NCBI GenBank assembly: GCA_013396915.1
Contig: VWZL01000879.1
Location: 266,091 to 330,090, forward strand
DNA length: 64,000 bases
Reading direction: 5' to 3'
From: Stercorarius parasiticus
Taxonomy: Eukaryota > Chordata > Aves > Charadriiformes > Stercorariidae
In this document: piece after piece, positions 33,401 through 45,400 of the stretch
How the letters are laid out: the number at the start of each line of letters is the position of its first letter
Position numbering within the stretch: position 1 is the first letter of the stretch
Notes under the pieces: model-generated
Databases searched by the model: none
What the model saw: the letters and a program-made list of their open reading frames with translations, nothing else
Told to the model about the DNA's origin: nothing
Made by a program: the position numbers and the translations under genes

Positions 33401-36400
33401 ATGGGAAAACTCTCTGCTTACCTGCTGTACAAATTTCTGGTCAATATATCGCTTTGCAATGCTCGGCTGAAAATCCGGGCTCTCCAAAAACCTCAGGAAA
33501 AATTCATACACCAACTACAAACATTGAAATGAAAATTTTGAAGTTAGTGAAAATTCTGGAGTTAGTAAGCTCACCATAACACAGATCTCAGCCCCACCAC
33601 CACCACGAAATCAGTGGGACTCTTCACATGCTTAAAACATACAAAAGGAAACCGAAGCCTAACACATCACTGCTTAATCACAGCCTCCACCGGAATTTAC
33701 TGAAAAAATTACAGTAAGCATCAAGAACACTTTAATTCCCAGAAGAGTCAAAGCTTCATAAATAATCTACTGAAAATGTCACTATTAGACAAAAAACAAT
33801 CTCTAAGTATTACATACATTCACATTTCCTACTAGATTAAGAATTTATTATGTAGAAATAAGTTACCAAACACTTATCAACACTGAGGGTAAAATTAAGT
33901 GCTCTGACATCACATAATTCCTCAAACAGATGAGGAGAAGTCGGCTAACTAAGTGTTCTTCAAATTCAGTTTCAGATGCAAAGCCCAAAAATGAAAAGCC
34001 AGATTAAAAAGCTGAATGAATACATGGAAACTTAAGAGTTCAGCTTAACATTAGGTTTCTATATACTGTACATTCAAATTCAAACAACAGGACCCTCTTG
34101 CAGATTTATTTTCAGCATCTTTCGTGGTATATTATTCTATTGAGTTCAAGTCCCCATTTGCTATTATCCCACAATGCCCACAGATGGAAAACCAGAGAGG
34201 AGATAGAGCTAGCGAGGGCCTGAGGTAGCAGAGAGGGGCACAAAGGCAGCAGAGCACAAGTCACATATTTTGGGGTTCATCAGAAGTCCAAGACAGAAAA
34301 TACTTTACTTTCGTAACAACAGCAGATTTATAAAATACACATAAGGCATCTCTTAACTAAGACAGAATTGAGAGGAAAGATGTCTTACATTTAGATACAT
34401 TCAGGGCTGCTTATGTTCTCAATGCCTATTTCTTAACTCCACGTTAGTTAAACAACTGATTAGCAATAATACTAAAAGGCAATTTAGATACATAAAGACA
34501 TCACTGACTGGGCTTCCAAATAAAACCTACACAGAGCTGTGGTCATACTCACAGGCATGTATTTCAACTATTACCATGAAGAGTACTTATTAAACTCTGA
34601 GTAATTCATAATTGCAAGTATGAAGTTCACTCAAGAGAAATGCTTGACAATAAGTACTTTTTATCTAGAACATTTAAGATGACAGTTACTTACGCATAGC
34701 CCCAAGGAGGGTATGCTGCATCTGCAAAGCAGACGCTCAGAAACACAAGTTCCCCTTAACTTCCTTCCCCTCTGACAGACTGTAACAAGAGCTTTTCATA
34801 CCAGCAGTTTAAATGTATACAAATTTCATGTAACAGAGCTGTATTAAAACCCAGGCTTCCCTGTACAGTCTTAATTTGTCTTCTTGTGCGTAAACATAAT
34901 AGCACACAGTTGCACAACAGACAACATAGGACAGAATTTTAAAAAGCTTGGTAATAGACAACCCAATAATTTAATTTTAAACATTACCATACTCCATCCT
35001 TTGTCTTAGAAAGAGACCAACCATGGCTGTTTAGTATCTTCAATGACATATACAGTGGGATTGAGTGTACCCCAGCACGTCTGCAGACAACACGAAGCTG
35101 AATGGTGCAGTTGACATGCCTGTGGGACAGGACGCCATCCAGAGGGACCTGGACAAGCTCGAGGCCCATGTGAACCTCATGAGGTTCAGCAAGGCCAAGT
35201 GCAAGGTCCTGAACCTGGGTCAGGGTAACCCCTGGTATCAGTACAGGCTGGGGGATGAAGGGATTGAGAGCGGCCCTGAGGAGAAGGACGGGGAGGTGCT
35301 AGTGGATGACATGAGCTGACAATGTGTGCTTGCAGCCTAGAAAGNTAGCAGGGCCTGTTGCGATAGGACAAGAGGTAATTCTTTTAAACTAAAAGAGGGT
35401 AGATTCAGAGTAGATACAAGGAAGAAATTTTTTACGAGGGTGGTGAAACGCTGGAACAGGTTGCCCAGAGAGGTAGTAGATGCCCCATCCCTGGAGACAT
35501 TCAAGGCCAGGTTGGCTGGGGCTTTGAGCAACCTGATCTAGTTGAAGATGTTCCTGCTTATTGCATGGGGGTTGGACTAGGTGATCTTCAAGGTCTCTTC
35601 CAATCCAAAACATTCTACGATTCCCCCAATCTTTTTCAAGCTAGAAACTAGATAAATTCATTCATTGTTTGAATTGAAATGGGAAATATATGGCTGGAGG
35701 GAACTTATTAGCACAGCTTCATAGGAATTAATTTTGGAACTAAATTTCATTCAATATTTCTGTAATAAATTCCTCTATTAAACATTTCTGTTAGTGACCA
35801 CAATAAAGAATAGTCATGTGTGATAACTGCTTAGACGATGCCACAATATGGGAAGCTACCATGGGGGGTGTGCGTGTGGGGGTGGGTGGGTGTGAGATCC
35901 CGGTTCTGAATGCTGGTTAACCATAGTACGCCTAAGATCTATCTACACAGTGAAGCCATGAAGTGACAGATGAAATCCTGGGATATTCCAGGAAGATACT
36001 GCCAGTACAGAGAGAGATGCACAGTCCTACACATGCTTGAGAAAATTTATTCAAACCTGCAAGGACACAGAGAAGGAGCCACTAGAGTTGTCATCGACAG
36101 AGCACCTTTTATGAGTGAAGACTAAATTGGCATGCTTTGTTTCCCCTAAAGGACAAGGAGAGGAAGGACAATCATGGCTTCTTTCCATAAATAGATATGG
36201 GGACTGCGATAAACGCCAAGCAGAAGAACTAAGTTAAAGCATAATGCTGCAACATCTAGGTACAAGATGTCCAAGATTAAGTTCAGGATATCGATTAGGG
36301 TCAAAACCAAGGCACATCTCATCTATAAAATAGAACAAGTCAATATCAATGCAAGATTCTCAATATATGGCAACAAATTAATCAGCTACACATCTTATTT

Positions 36401-39400
36401 CTAATACAGGGAGAATACACGTTAGTAACCATTTAAATGCTTCATATAAACACATGCAATTCCAGAACCACAACTGTTGCTATTGTTCTTAAAGAGCTTT
36501 CAGAAAAACAAAATTTAGTGCTCAAAAATCCCGTTTCTGAACTGTATCGTAGGGAAGTTTCATGCACTGAAGGAGTTTTTATGCAGTTCTGATGCTTACA
36601 GAATCATCTAGCTTCCTGGTAATTAGTATCACTGCTCCTAGAACATGTACAAATGGTAAAAGGCAACAAATAACTTTGGAAATCCTTGGGAGTCTTGTGA
36701 AATCCATGAAGCTTTATCCAAGGCATTTCAGTAAGCAAGCTGCAACGGCCACTTCTGGATAGTCAGCCTCCCCCTTCTCCTATATGCTAGCATTTGCAAA
36801 CTTAGAAGCACGACAACTATCAACTAGGGGGACAAGAATAGATTCTACCCACAACGGACACTGGCTGCTCCTACCTAAAAGAGAGACAGGTACACTCAAC
36901 TGTCTTGAGTTTAACTGAGGCATCACCATTGGAAATACTACATCAGGGAAGAACTGTTGGATTTAGTTATTCTGGTTCTCAAAATTGGTCTGCTTGGGTC
37001 AAAAAGCTATAAAAATATAACTCCTATTACTTTGGTGATTCAGTCGTCTTTCCTGCAGAGACCACTAGAATATTACTGCTTTAAGCTAATAATTCCACCA
37101 ACTCTGCAACTCCCTAAGCTCCAAAATACACAGTAACTTTAATTACAACCTAGTTTGGCTGTTACAAACCATCTTGAGTATTGCTTTAAAACAATGTCTT
37201 TCAAGTGACACTAATTTTACTGAAGGTCTAGAGTCTTTTGTTGTGACTACATGCAACAGTAACTTACTAAGCCATTATCCATGATGTTATTTTATAGAGA
37301 AATGCCAACAGATTCAACCACAGAAGAGATTCAAATTTTTTTCTTTTCCCTTCCAGAAAACTGGCTACCTGACTGCCATATCAGGATAGAATTCTGAATT
37401 TGTTTGTAATTGAGCAATCGCCTCACCCACATCTCCAAGCAGTTCTTTAGACTATACCAAAAGTAATAATGGGTTTTGATGGGGGGAGGGGGGAATGGGT
37501 GTCCTCCATACACAAGATTTGATGCTGCCAGCAGCTTTGTGCTCCTGGAAGGCAATTAGTAAGTTATCAAACTCAGTCTTCTGTCATCCATTAGCACATG
37601 AACTGTAAAAGAAAGGAGACAAAAACACAAACTCTTTCCATTGTGCTGCAGTGAGCAATCTAGTCCAAGGGCAGGACGAACAATTGATGCAGGAGAGGGA
37701 AACCCACAATCAATGATCAGACAGCCTGGCCAAAACTCATTTGGAAAAGGGCAAAGAAAAAAGCTCTTTCAATTTATCTTAGACAAGCCTAAAGCGTAAG
37801 TGAACTGGTCAGAGAAACCACAAGTCTTTTTGTAGGAAAAAAAAAACCTCTATAGATTCCTTATGACCTAAAGTGAACCGAGCAAACGTTTACAAGTTTT
37901 ATTCTTGAGAGACGGGGGCATTTTGAAGTCAGATGCCACTACTGACTATAAGAGATATTTACACAGCCCTTGTACCCTCCCACCCCTCCAAAATCAAGCT
38001 TCTCATCTAGTTCAGTTATAGCCATTTCTCCTATGAATTAGAATCAGTCATATGTGAGATAATAATCATCACAGACTTTAGCCTGCAGAGTTCTTTTTTG
38101 TGATAACTTGTTTCTTACGTGGTTCAAGTCTCAAATACTATCTTGAACATCTACTTTTCGGTCTCTTCTCCCAAGTAACAGGCGATAGGACAAGAGGAAA
38201 CGGCCTCAAGTTGTGCCAGGGGAGGTTTAGACTGGATATTAGGAAAATTTTTTACACTAAAAGGGTTATTAAGCATTGGAACAGGCTGGCCAGGGAAGTG
38301 GTTGAGGCACCATCCCTGGAGGTATTTAAAAGATGGGTAGATATAGTGCTTAGAGATATGGTTTAGTGATGGTATTTGTCAGAGTTAGGTTGATGGTTGG
38401 ACTAGGTGATCTGAAAGGTCCCTTCCAACCTAGGCAATTCTATGATTTATAGCCAATACGAGAAGTCCAGTTTTTAAATACATTCATTGATGTATTAGAA
38501 CTGTAACATTATAGGGACAGAGTAGGATTTTAACTCCCTTAAGAGAGGAGAGAGAATGGTATGTAGATGCATGATAGCAATTAATCTTCTACCCACTACT
38601 AGTTGGGTAAAAGTTGCTACATAACTTTTATTTAACAGATAGTAGTTACTTAAATTCAGCAATTGTGCTGGTTTTGGCTGGGACAGAGTTAATTTTCTTC
38701 ATAGCAGCTAGTATGGGGCTATGTTTTGGATTTGTGCTGAAAATGGTGTTGATAATACAGGGATGTTTTCTTTATTGCTGAGCAGTGCTCACACAGAGTC
38801 AAGGCCTTTTCTGTTCCTCACACTGCCCCGCCAGCAGGCAGGCTGGGGGGGCATGAGCAGCTGGGAGGGGACACAGCTGGGACAGCTGACCCCAACCAAC
38901 CAAAGGGATATTCCACGCCATATGACGTCATGCTCAGCATATAAATCTGGAGGAAGAAGGAGGAAGGGGGGGGAGACATTTGGAGTGGAACATTTGTCTT
39001 CCCAAGTAACCGTTACAACGTGNTGTGATGGAGCCCTGCTTTCCTGGATGTGGCCGAACACCTGCCTGCTGACAGGAAGCAGTGACTGAATTCCTTGTTT
39101 TCCTTTGCTTGTGTGCGCAGCTTTTGCTTTACCTATTAAACTGTCTTTAGCTCAACCCACGAGTTTTCTCACTTTTACTCTTCTGATTCTCTCCCCCATC
39201 CCACTGGAGAGAGTGAGCAGCTGCATGGTGCTCAGTTCTTGGCTGGGGTTAAACCACAGCAGGCAATGAACTACATGACGTATGGGCCTGGATGACTACA
39301 AGTGATTTAAGTTTGCTCAACTTTTAGCAGTTAATTAACAAAAAAAAAATAAAAAAAATTCAGCAGTATTGCAAGTCAATCACGTGATTAATACAGCAAT

Positions 39401-42400
39401 GCTATAAAAATCACGAGATTGGGACAGGAGAGCAACAATAGAATAACTAACCAACTGTTACCAAACAACGACGCCTATATTGTAAAGTTTTGCGTGGAGG
39501 GAGGGAAAAGGGTGGGAATAATGAGGAGATATCTATTTCTTGCTCAAAAGGCAAATAAAGGCTATTGCTCCATTTTTTGTTACTGTCACAAGAAATTGTT
39601 AACATCCACTTATATTTTATTGAAATTGCACAAAGAAGTTGCTCAAGTGCTGAAAACAAACCTCTTAGGAGCATAATTACCTAAAATATCCATATATTTT
39701 TCAGACATGCATATACCACTTTTTACCAGTCCAATCATTCCCTTAAAAACAAAACAACCAAACCAACGTTTTTTAAGCAGTCTGAAAGACTTACCTTCTG
39801 CCATATTTATACATATTAAGAAAATCACCATTGTTTTTCCCTCCCAAGCATAGCAACTCAGTTGTATTATAAAAGGAATTTTGACATTCTTACCAAAGGC
39901 ACAAAATGACTCAAGTATCCATTTACAAGAGGGCTTGAAAATAAACGAATCATATACCTGTATGTGGGGCCATGAGGCTTCAAGAGTTGGTTCATCTTCT
40001 TCTGGATCAAAATCCGGGTTATCACTAGGTGGAAGTGTTCTGAAAATATTAGAACTAATCTGCAAGAGGAAAAAAAAAATTTAATTGTATCACTTTTTAT
40101 GCTTCCACAGACCATAGTCAGCAAGGTCCTAAAATTACATGAAACAAAAACGGCTTTAAAAAAAAAATATATCACTTTTATTCTTTATTTTGCGAAAACT
40201 GTTAAATCCAAACAGCCCAAAGTCTGAAACAGGCCAATGAAAACAATGAGAAATTGATTTTTGTCTCAACTGTTTTACAAGTTTGTAGCTAGATATGGTC
40301 ATATTTAAAATTCTTCTCTGAAAGGATGAAAGTTAAAGGAACATTTCAGTTTTCCCTAATAAAGACCAATTTTTAACTATGTGACACTGAGAGCTGAAGT
40401 TTTATATAAGACATCAAATACAGTATGACTAATCAATTATGATTTAAACAGAGCTCTCTTCACGTGTAAGACAGACAATCCCAAAAATATATCTAATTTC
40501 AGAGTTCTTTACTTAACTTCAAGATATTTCTCATTTTCAGGTAAGAGCTGAAGAACTGATTACAGTTTTTCCACCTTTCATAATCTCAAGATGTTTCAAG
40601 GTTTTGGGAAATCAGAAATACATAACAATTGTGACTTTTTGATTTAACATAGAGTAACTTCAGGGAAAAAAAAAGAAAAATAGCTACCAAGTTACTTTAA
40701 GCATGATACAGTCACATCAAATCAATTTCAAAAGGGTGAGTTTAAAAAGGTTTCTTCAGGGATTTTCAGAGTATATAGAAGTCTAGATAGAAGACCAATC
40801 TTTCAGATGTCAAAAGAAAAATAAATGTCATCTCTTCTGTCAGATGTAACATACTGGATTTTAAATCTCTAACATGAACAAAAGAGAACACGAAGTTAAT
40901 TTTGTTTCTGCGTTTTCTACTGTGTTTTTAGGAATACAGTTAACTCAACTTTTCCAGTCATCTTTCAAACTCTTTAGTCTTTTTGATCAAACCTGTTTCA
41001 AATAGCTGCTAGCCACCTGAGCCTACTAAACACAAAAGAAAGAACATTTGACATTTTGCAGCAAATGCTACTGCGCAGCTTCCGTGGAGTCTCCAAGGTG
41101 TTTGAAAAATCCTGCAAAAGGACTTTAAAAGATCCTGAAGTCACTCAGCTGGCTCTGCATAGAAAAATCAACTGCCTTATTAAACATCATATAAAGCTGT
41201 TGCATAAACTGACTTTTCATTTCCTCCTGTGTGCTTCATTCTATGACCTGTCACTGTCTCCTGGTGATACACAGTAAAGCTTCAGATGCTGCTGCTCTAG
41301 AGTAGAAAGGCAATGATGTTCTGTATGGATGCACACTACAGCAGTCTCCTAGTTTACTGCACAGCAGAAAAAACAAACCAATACAGTTGACCTAGAAAGT
41401 TGTAAACACTAGGGAGCACAAGAGAAACTGGCTGGGGGAAAAGCGGGGGAAATAGGAGTCTGAGAGAATGTGAATTTTAATCAAGCCCAAAAGCCAAGGC
41501 TACAATCTTGATTCTGTTATTTGATACTGTCTACTCTTATTAAGTATTCAACAAAAACACCCAACACACAATTCAGTCCCCTACAGAGACTTCTGCATCT
41601 CTGCTTGCACGTCTTCTAGTAATGTCTCTCGAAAATCCATCCTTTTATTTCTAGATGCATCTTGCTGAACCGAATCAGTCAACCCTTTAGGCACAGAACC
41701 TCAAAGTACAGAATGCAAAAGTTGAGTCCAGAACAAAGGTACTTACTACTAAACATACTTCTATAGCAGAAACAAATAGCAAACCTCTTGTCCAGATCCT
41801 TGGAGATCTAATTTTATGGTTTTTATTGTATTCAGTACTTCTACTAGCATTACTAGTTTCCTGAGAACATACGAAACTGAGAACAAACTGTGTACCTATT
41901 TTTATGTACTAGCCCATCTCCCTAAATAACTGGTTCATTTACTTTATGATGTTTTAAATACTTCTGCTTCCTGTATCATTTGCTTCTTTCTAACGTACTG
42001 CAAATAGTATCGATCAAAAATGTGGTTTGAGTTGAAACCCTCATTGTTTTTGATATGTGCAAATTCTTCTCTATATCCTCTCATATTATTTAAAACATCC
42101 CTTTTCCTTCCTAAGTGAGGCTTTACCCCAAAACTGTGATTTAAGAAATACAAATCATAAAAGGATTTTACAGCTGCATAGGTTTCCAGAGAAACCCAGC
42201 ATCAGCTTTCTGAATTAAATCTCAAAGTTTTTGAAAGTGACACGAAAGTGAAAGTTAAGGTATTAAGATACAGCAATCAAATTTTATTGAAAAAAAAAAA
42301 AAGGTCCCTCATTGTCTGTATACTTCCCAAGGAGCTAAGCATTTGGAGAGATACTAGATTCAATTCCAATTTCTGAGCATGCAGATAGGGATATCTGATT

Positions 42401-45400
42401 TTTTTTTTTTTTTAATTCTGAATTTCTGGAATTCTGTGCAATCTCATTTACATCAGATTTTTACATCAGATTTTTATATGGTGGTGGGGGATGAGAAGGG
42501 GCTGGCAGGCACAAGGAGATGGAGGAGTAATGTGTACTGGACAGACATTTCTGTTATGCTCCCAAACCTGATAAAGGATAGAGCTCTCTAACCTCCCAGG
42601 AAGTTTTAAAACTTAGAATATTCACAACACCAAATCCTAATTTGCTGTTAGCTTCAGGGTACTTTCAACTGTGAATTTCCAGTCAGAGAAGATACTAATA
42701 TTTTAGATGACCTAGAAAGGAGGTGCACAGACTACTGTGCTACCCCTTCAAAACTATTTGTAAACAACACTCTTCCTCAGTTCTTAATTCAAAGGCTTTG
42801 GCAAAGGAATTATAGGAAAATCAGGTTGCCTGGGGCAACAAAAAGCATATGTCCTGCACATCTACCTAAACAAGAAGATTTTCTTTTTTTTTTTTAATGG
42901 TCTTGTTCAACCCTTGGTGGCTCGAAAAGACATTGGTACCATTTCAACTAGTGCTGCCTACCTCGGGATCCAAGCAGAGCAGGAACAACTACATGAGCCA
43001 TTATTGTGTGGTACTGGCCCAGCAGCTACAATGGTAACAGAGACAATGTGAAGAGACGGAATACTAGGAGACCTCCTCACCTGCACAGACTTTGTCTCTG
43101 CACTGGTCAGGAAAAACTTTTTTTTTTTTCCCCTCTTGATATTGTAAGGGATTGTTGACTTCATCTCCCCAAGACTTGGGTGGCTCCAAGGAAGCTGGGC
43201 TGATTCCTCTGCAAGTTGGAGGAAAGGGATCCCAGGCGCAGGGAAAGACAAGGGGCTTTGGAAAGGAATTAGCTCTGCTTCTGCCACTGATGCCACTCTG
43301 GCTTTTTTCAGGGAATTTTTGTAGTCTGTTCGTCCTTTACTACCAGTCAGATGATAGGTGGGTTTCATTAAGGCTGATTTCTACTTTTTTGTCACAAAAC
43401 CACTATCCCACGGTGCTTTTTCTTATAATGTAGTAACACTGAACAGCCTGACAAAAAAGATCTTTTAAATCTCATAGAAGTTTTGCTACAAAGAAAGGCC
43501 TCAAGCCTGACACACGTGCTGTTTGGAGGGAGAGACCCATCCAGAGTTCTTTCTGAAAGCTGGTACTTAGTCCTAATTCACAGCAAAGACCTTTTCTGCT
43601 GCCAGTTGCCAGGGAGACTAGAAATACTATTCAGGCTTGGAGGGATCTTTTGTCTCAAGCTCTGAAAAAGCTCTCACTGAGCATTTAAGGCCTTCTTCAT
43701 TTTCTGTCATTTTAGGGGAGAAAATGAGATGGAAATTTGTTATGGAAGGAAAAACAAGTATCCACAGAGCCCAATCATTTGCACAACAACAATAACCTCA
43801 AAAGAACAGCTCAACACCACCTTACCTCCAAGAAAAGAAAACAACTCCAATATAAAAGAAAATCTCCCTTCAACAAGTATGATAAGCTAGTTAGTATACT
43901 CTTTCTTTCTTCTAACGAGAGGCTATAGAGGGCACACAAAGTAAGAAAATACTGCAAGGATTCAGGCTTGCTGCCACCAGCAGCAAAAAAAAAAAGTAGC
44001 CAAAGAAGAGGTGGACATACTCTGTGCTTGATTTTCTTGTGTAAAAAACATTTAAGAGCAGAAACACAGGTTCTTTAAAAAAACAAAACTATATAAAAAA
44101 AACCCACAACAGTGTCCTAGATCTTTTGTGAAACTTAATAAGCATCTGGTGAAACAGCCAAAAATTATTAAAAGGGTTTCATTAATCCTAGCCCTTCAGT
44201 ATAATGCCAAAATTTCTACACTTTTTTTATATTAAACATCTGATTTTCCGTATCAGCTGCTCACAAAAAAAAAAAACAACCAACCAAACCACAAAACTAA
44301 AACCCACCAAACAAAAGACCAAACCAAACAAAACCTTGAGAAAAAATAGCATGCACTGTATAGAAGACTACAGAATTCGTAGGATATATGTTTGAACTGG
44401 TCTCCTTATGTTCCCAATAACTACTTTTGAAGTCAGCATTGTGCCTATTTAAACTTAACTGAAGTTTAGAGAACCATTAGACTATATGCACGGGCACTAA
44501 ACACATTCATTTTACATTTCAAATTTCTAGAAAAAACAATTTTATAATATTTAATATTATTGTCAAATGTCTTTCAGTGGCATTCCCTGTACATAGAGTA
44601 TAGGTATATCTAAAACATCACTTACACAGCATTTGAAAATGCATATAAAAAACCTGGGAAAGTCAGCAGATAATGACCACAAATATTTTGCTGCTTATTC
44701 AACAAGCCGTTTGTAAAAATTGCACAGTACAAGTCATCCTGTGGTTGACAACTTGAGCAAACCACTTAAGACTACTCTAGCACAGCTCTCCAAGGCCAAC
44801 ACAGTAACAAACAGCCAGAAAAAGTATTTACAAAGAGTTGCTTTCTTACACTGATAAACCTTTCTGTTGACACTAGTACCCACAAGAATCTTTACCAGAA
44901 AACTTTAGCCTGTCACTCCACTGCCATTCTTAAACAAACAAATACAGGCAGCACCAAAATAATTCAATTTTCTGAATGAGAACAACTTCAAAGCTTACCC
45001 AGACTGCAAGCATCTGCAATATACCAGTTCTTTCAGTTTAATTAACCTGAACACATCATATTTCAGCTAATAATTAAAACTTACAAGTTGTTTGTTTTTA
45101 CAAGCCTTTCTAAACGATTTTGTAAGCCAAGTTATAATTAATGAATTATGTTTTATAAGCAGAATAACCAATAGCAATTCTGAGTTAGATGCCACCACAG
45201 TCGTAAACTGATTGATTTAAGATATTTTATTAAAATTCAAAATGTAACAAGAGCACTCTACTTACCATTTTCACTATGTCAGCATAAGCTGATTCAACAA
45301 TCACTCCACGATTTGTTGAAACATATTCAACGAGTTCATTCAGTGTTGCTCTCTTGATTTCTTTGCTTTTCAGGTCTGAAACAGAGTCCATGAAGTCAAA

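Larger units (their letters stand above)
33515..39957 (-). other. PPP2R5A: PPP2R5A intron 3
   Basis: 6443 bp. This is the only intron with clear young mobile DNA: CR1 at about 35055-35623, CR1 at about 38160-38447 and a solo LTR at 38664-39261, all on +. It also holds a G-rich potential quadruplex at 35863-35890. The remainder is AT-rich sequence without recognised features. Confidence 0.9.
40060..45265 (-). other. PPP2R5A: PPP2R5A intron 2
   Basis: 5206 bp, AT-rich. It contains a 13-bp tandem duplication (acatcagattttt, 42450-42475), T tracts near 42401 and 43120, and an A/C-rich block at 44262-44334. The frame at 42958-43368 (minus, 136 codons) has no recognisable family signature. Confidence 0.83.

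Noticed and set aside
35065..35319. 84-codon + frame as a possible gene
   Set aside because: It is the truncated end of the CR1 reverse-transcriptase frame with no start, catalytic core or promoter.
38721..39089. 122-codon open frame inside the LTR
   Set aside because: It lies in LTR non-coding sequence and crosses an N; it is not a retroviral gene.
39643..40065. 140-codon minus-strand open frame
   Set aside because: Only 34 residues (39958-40059) are real exon 3; the remainder is readthrough into intron past a good donor.
42958..43368. 136-codon minus-strand open frame in intron 2
   Set aside because: No family motif, includes a lysine/phenylalanine stretch from an A/T tract, and overlaps another frame on the other strand.
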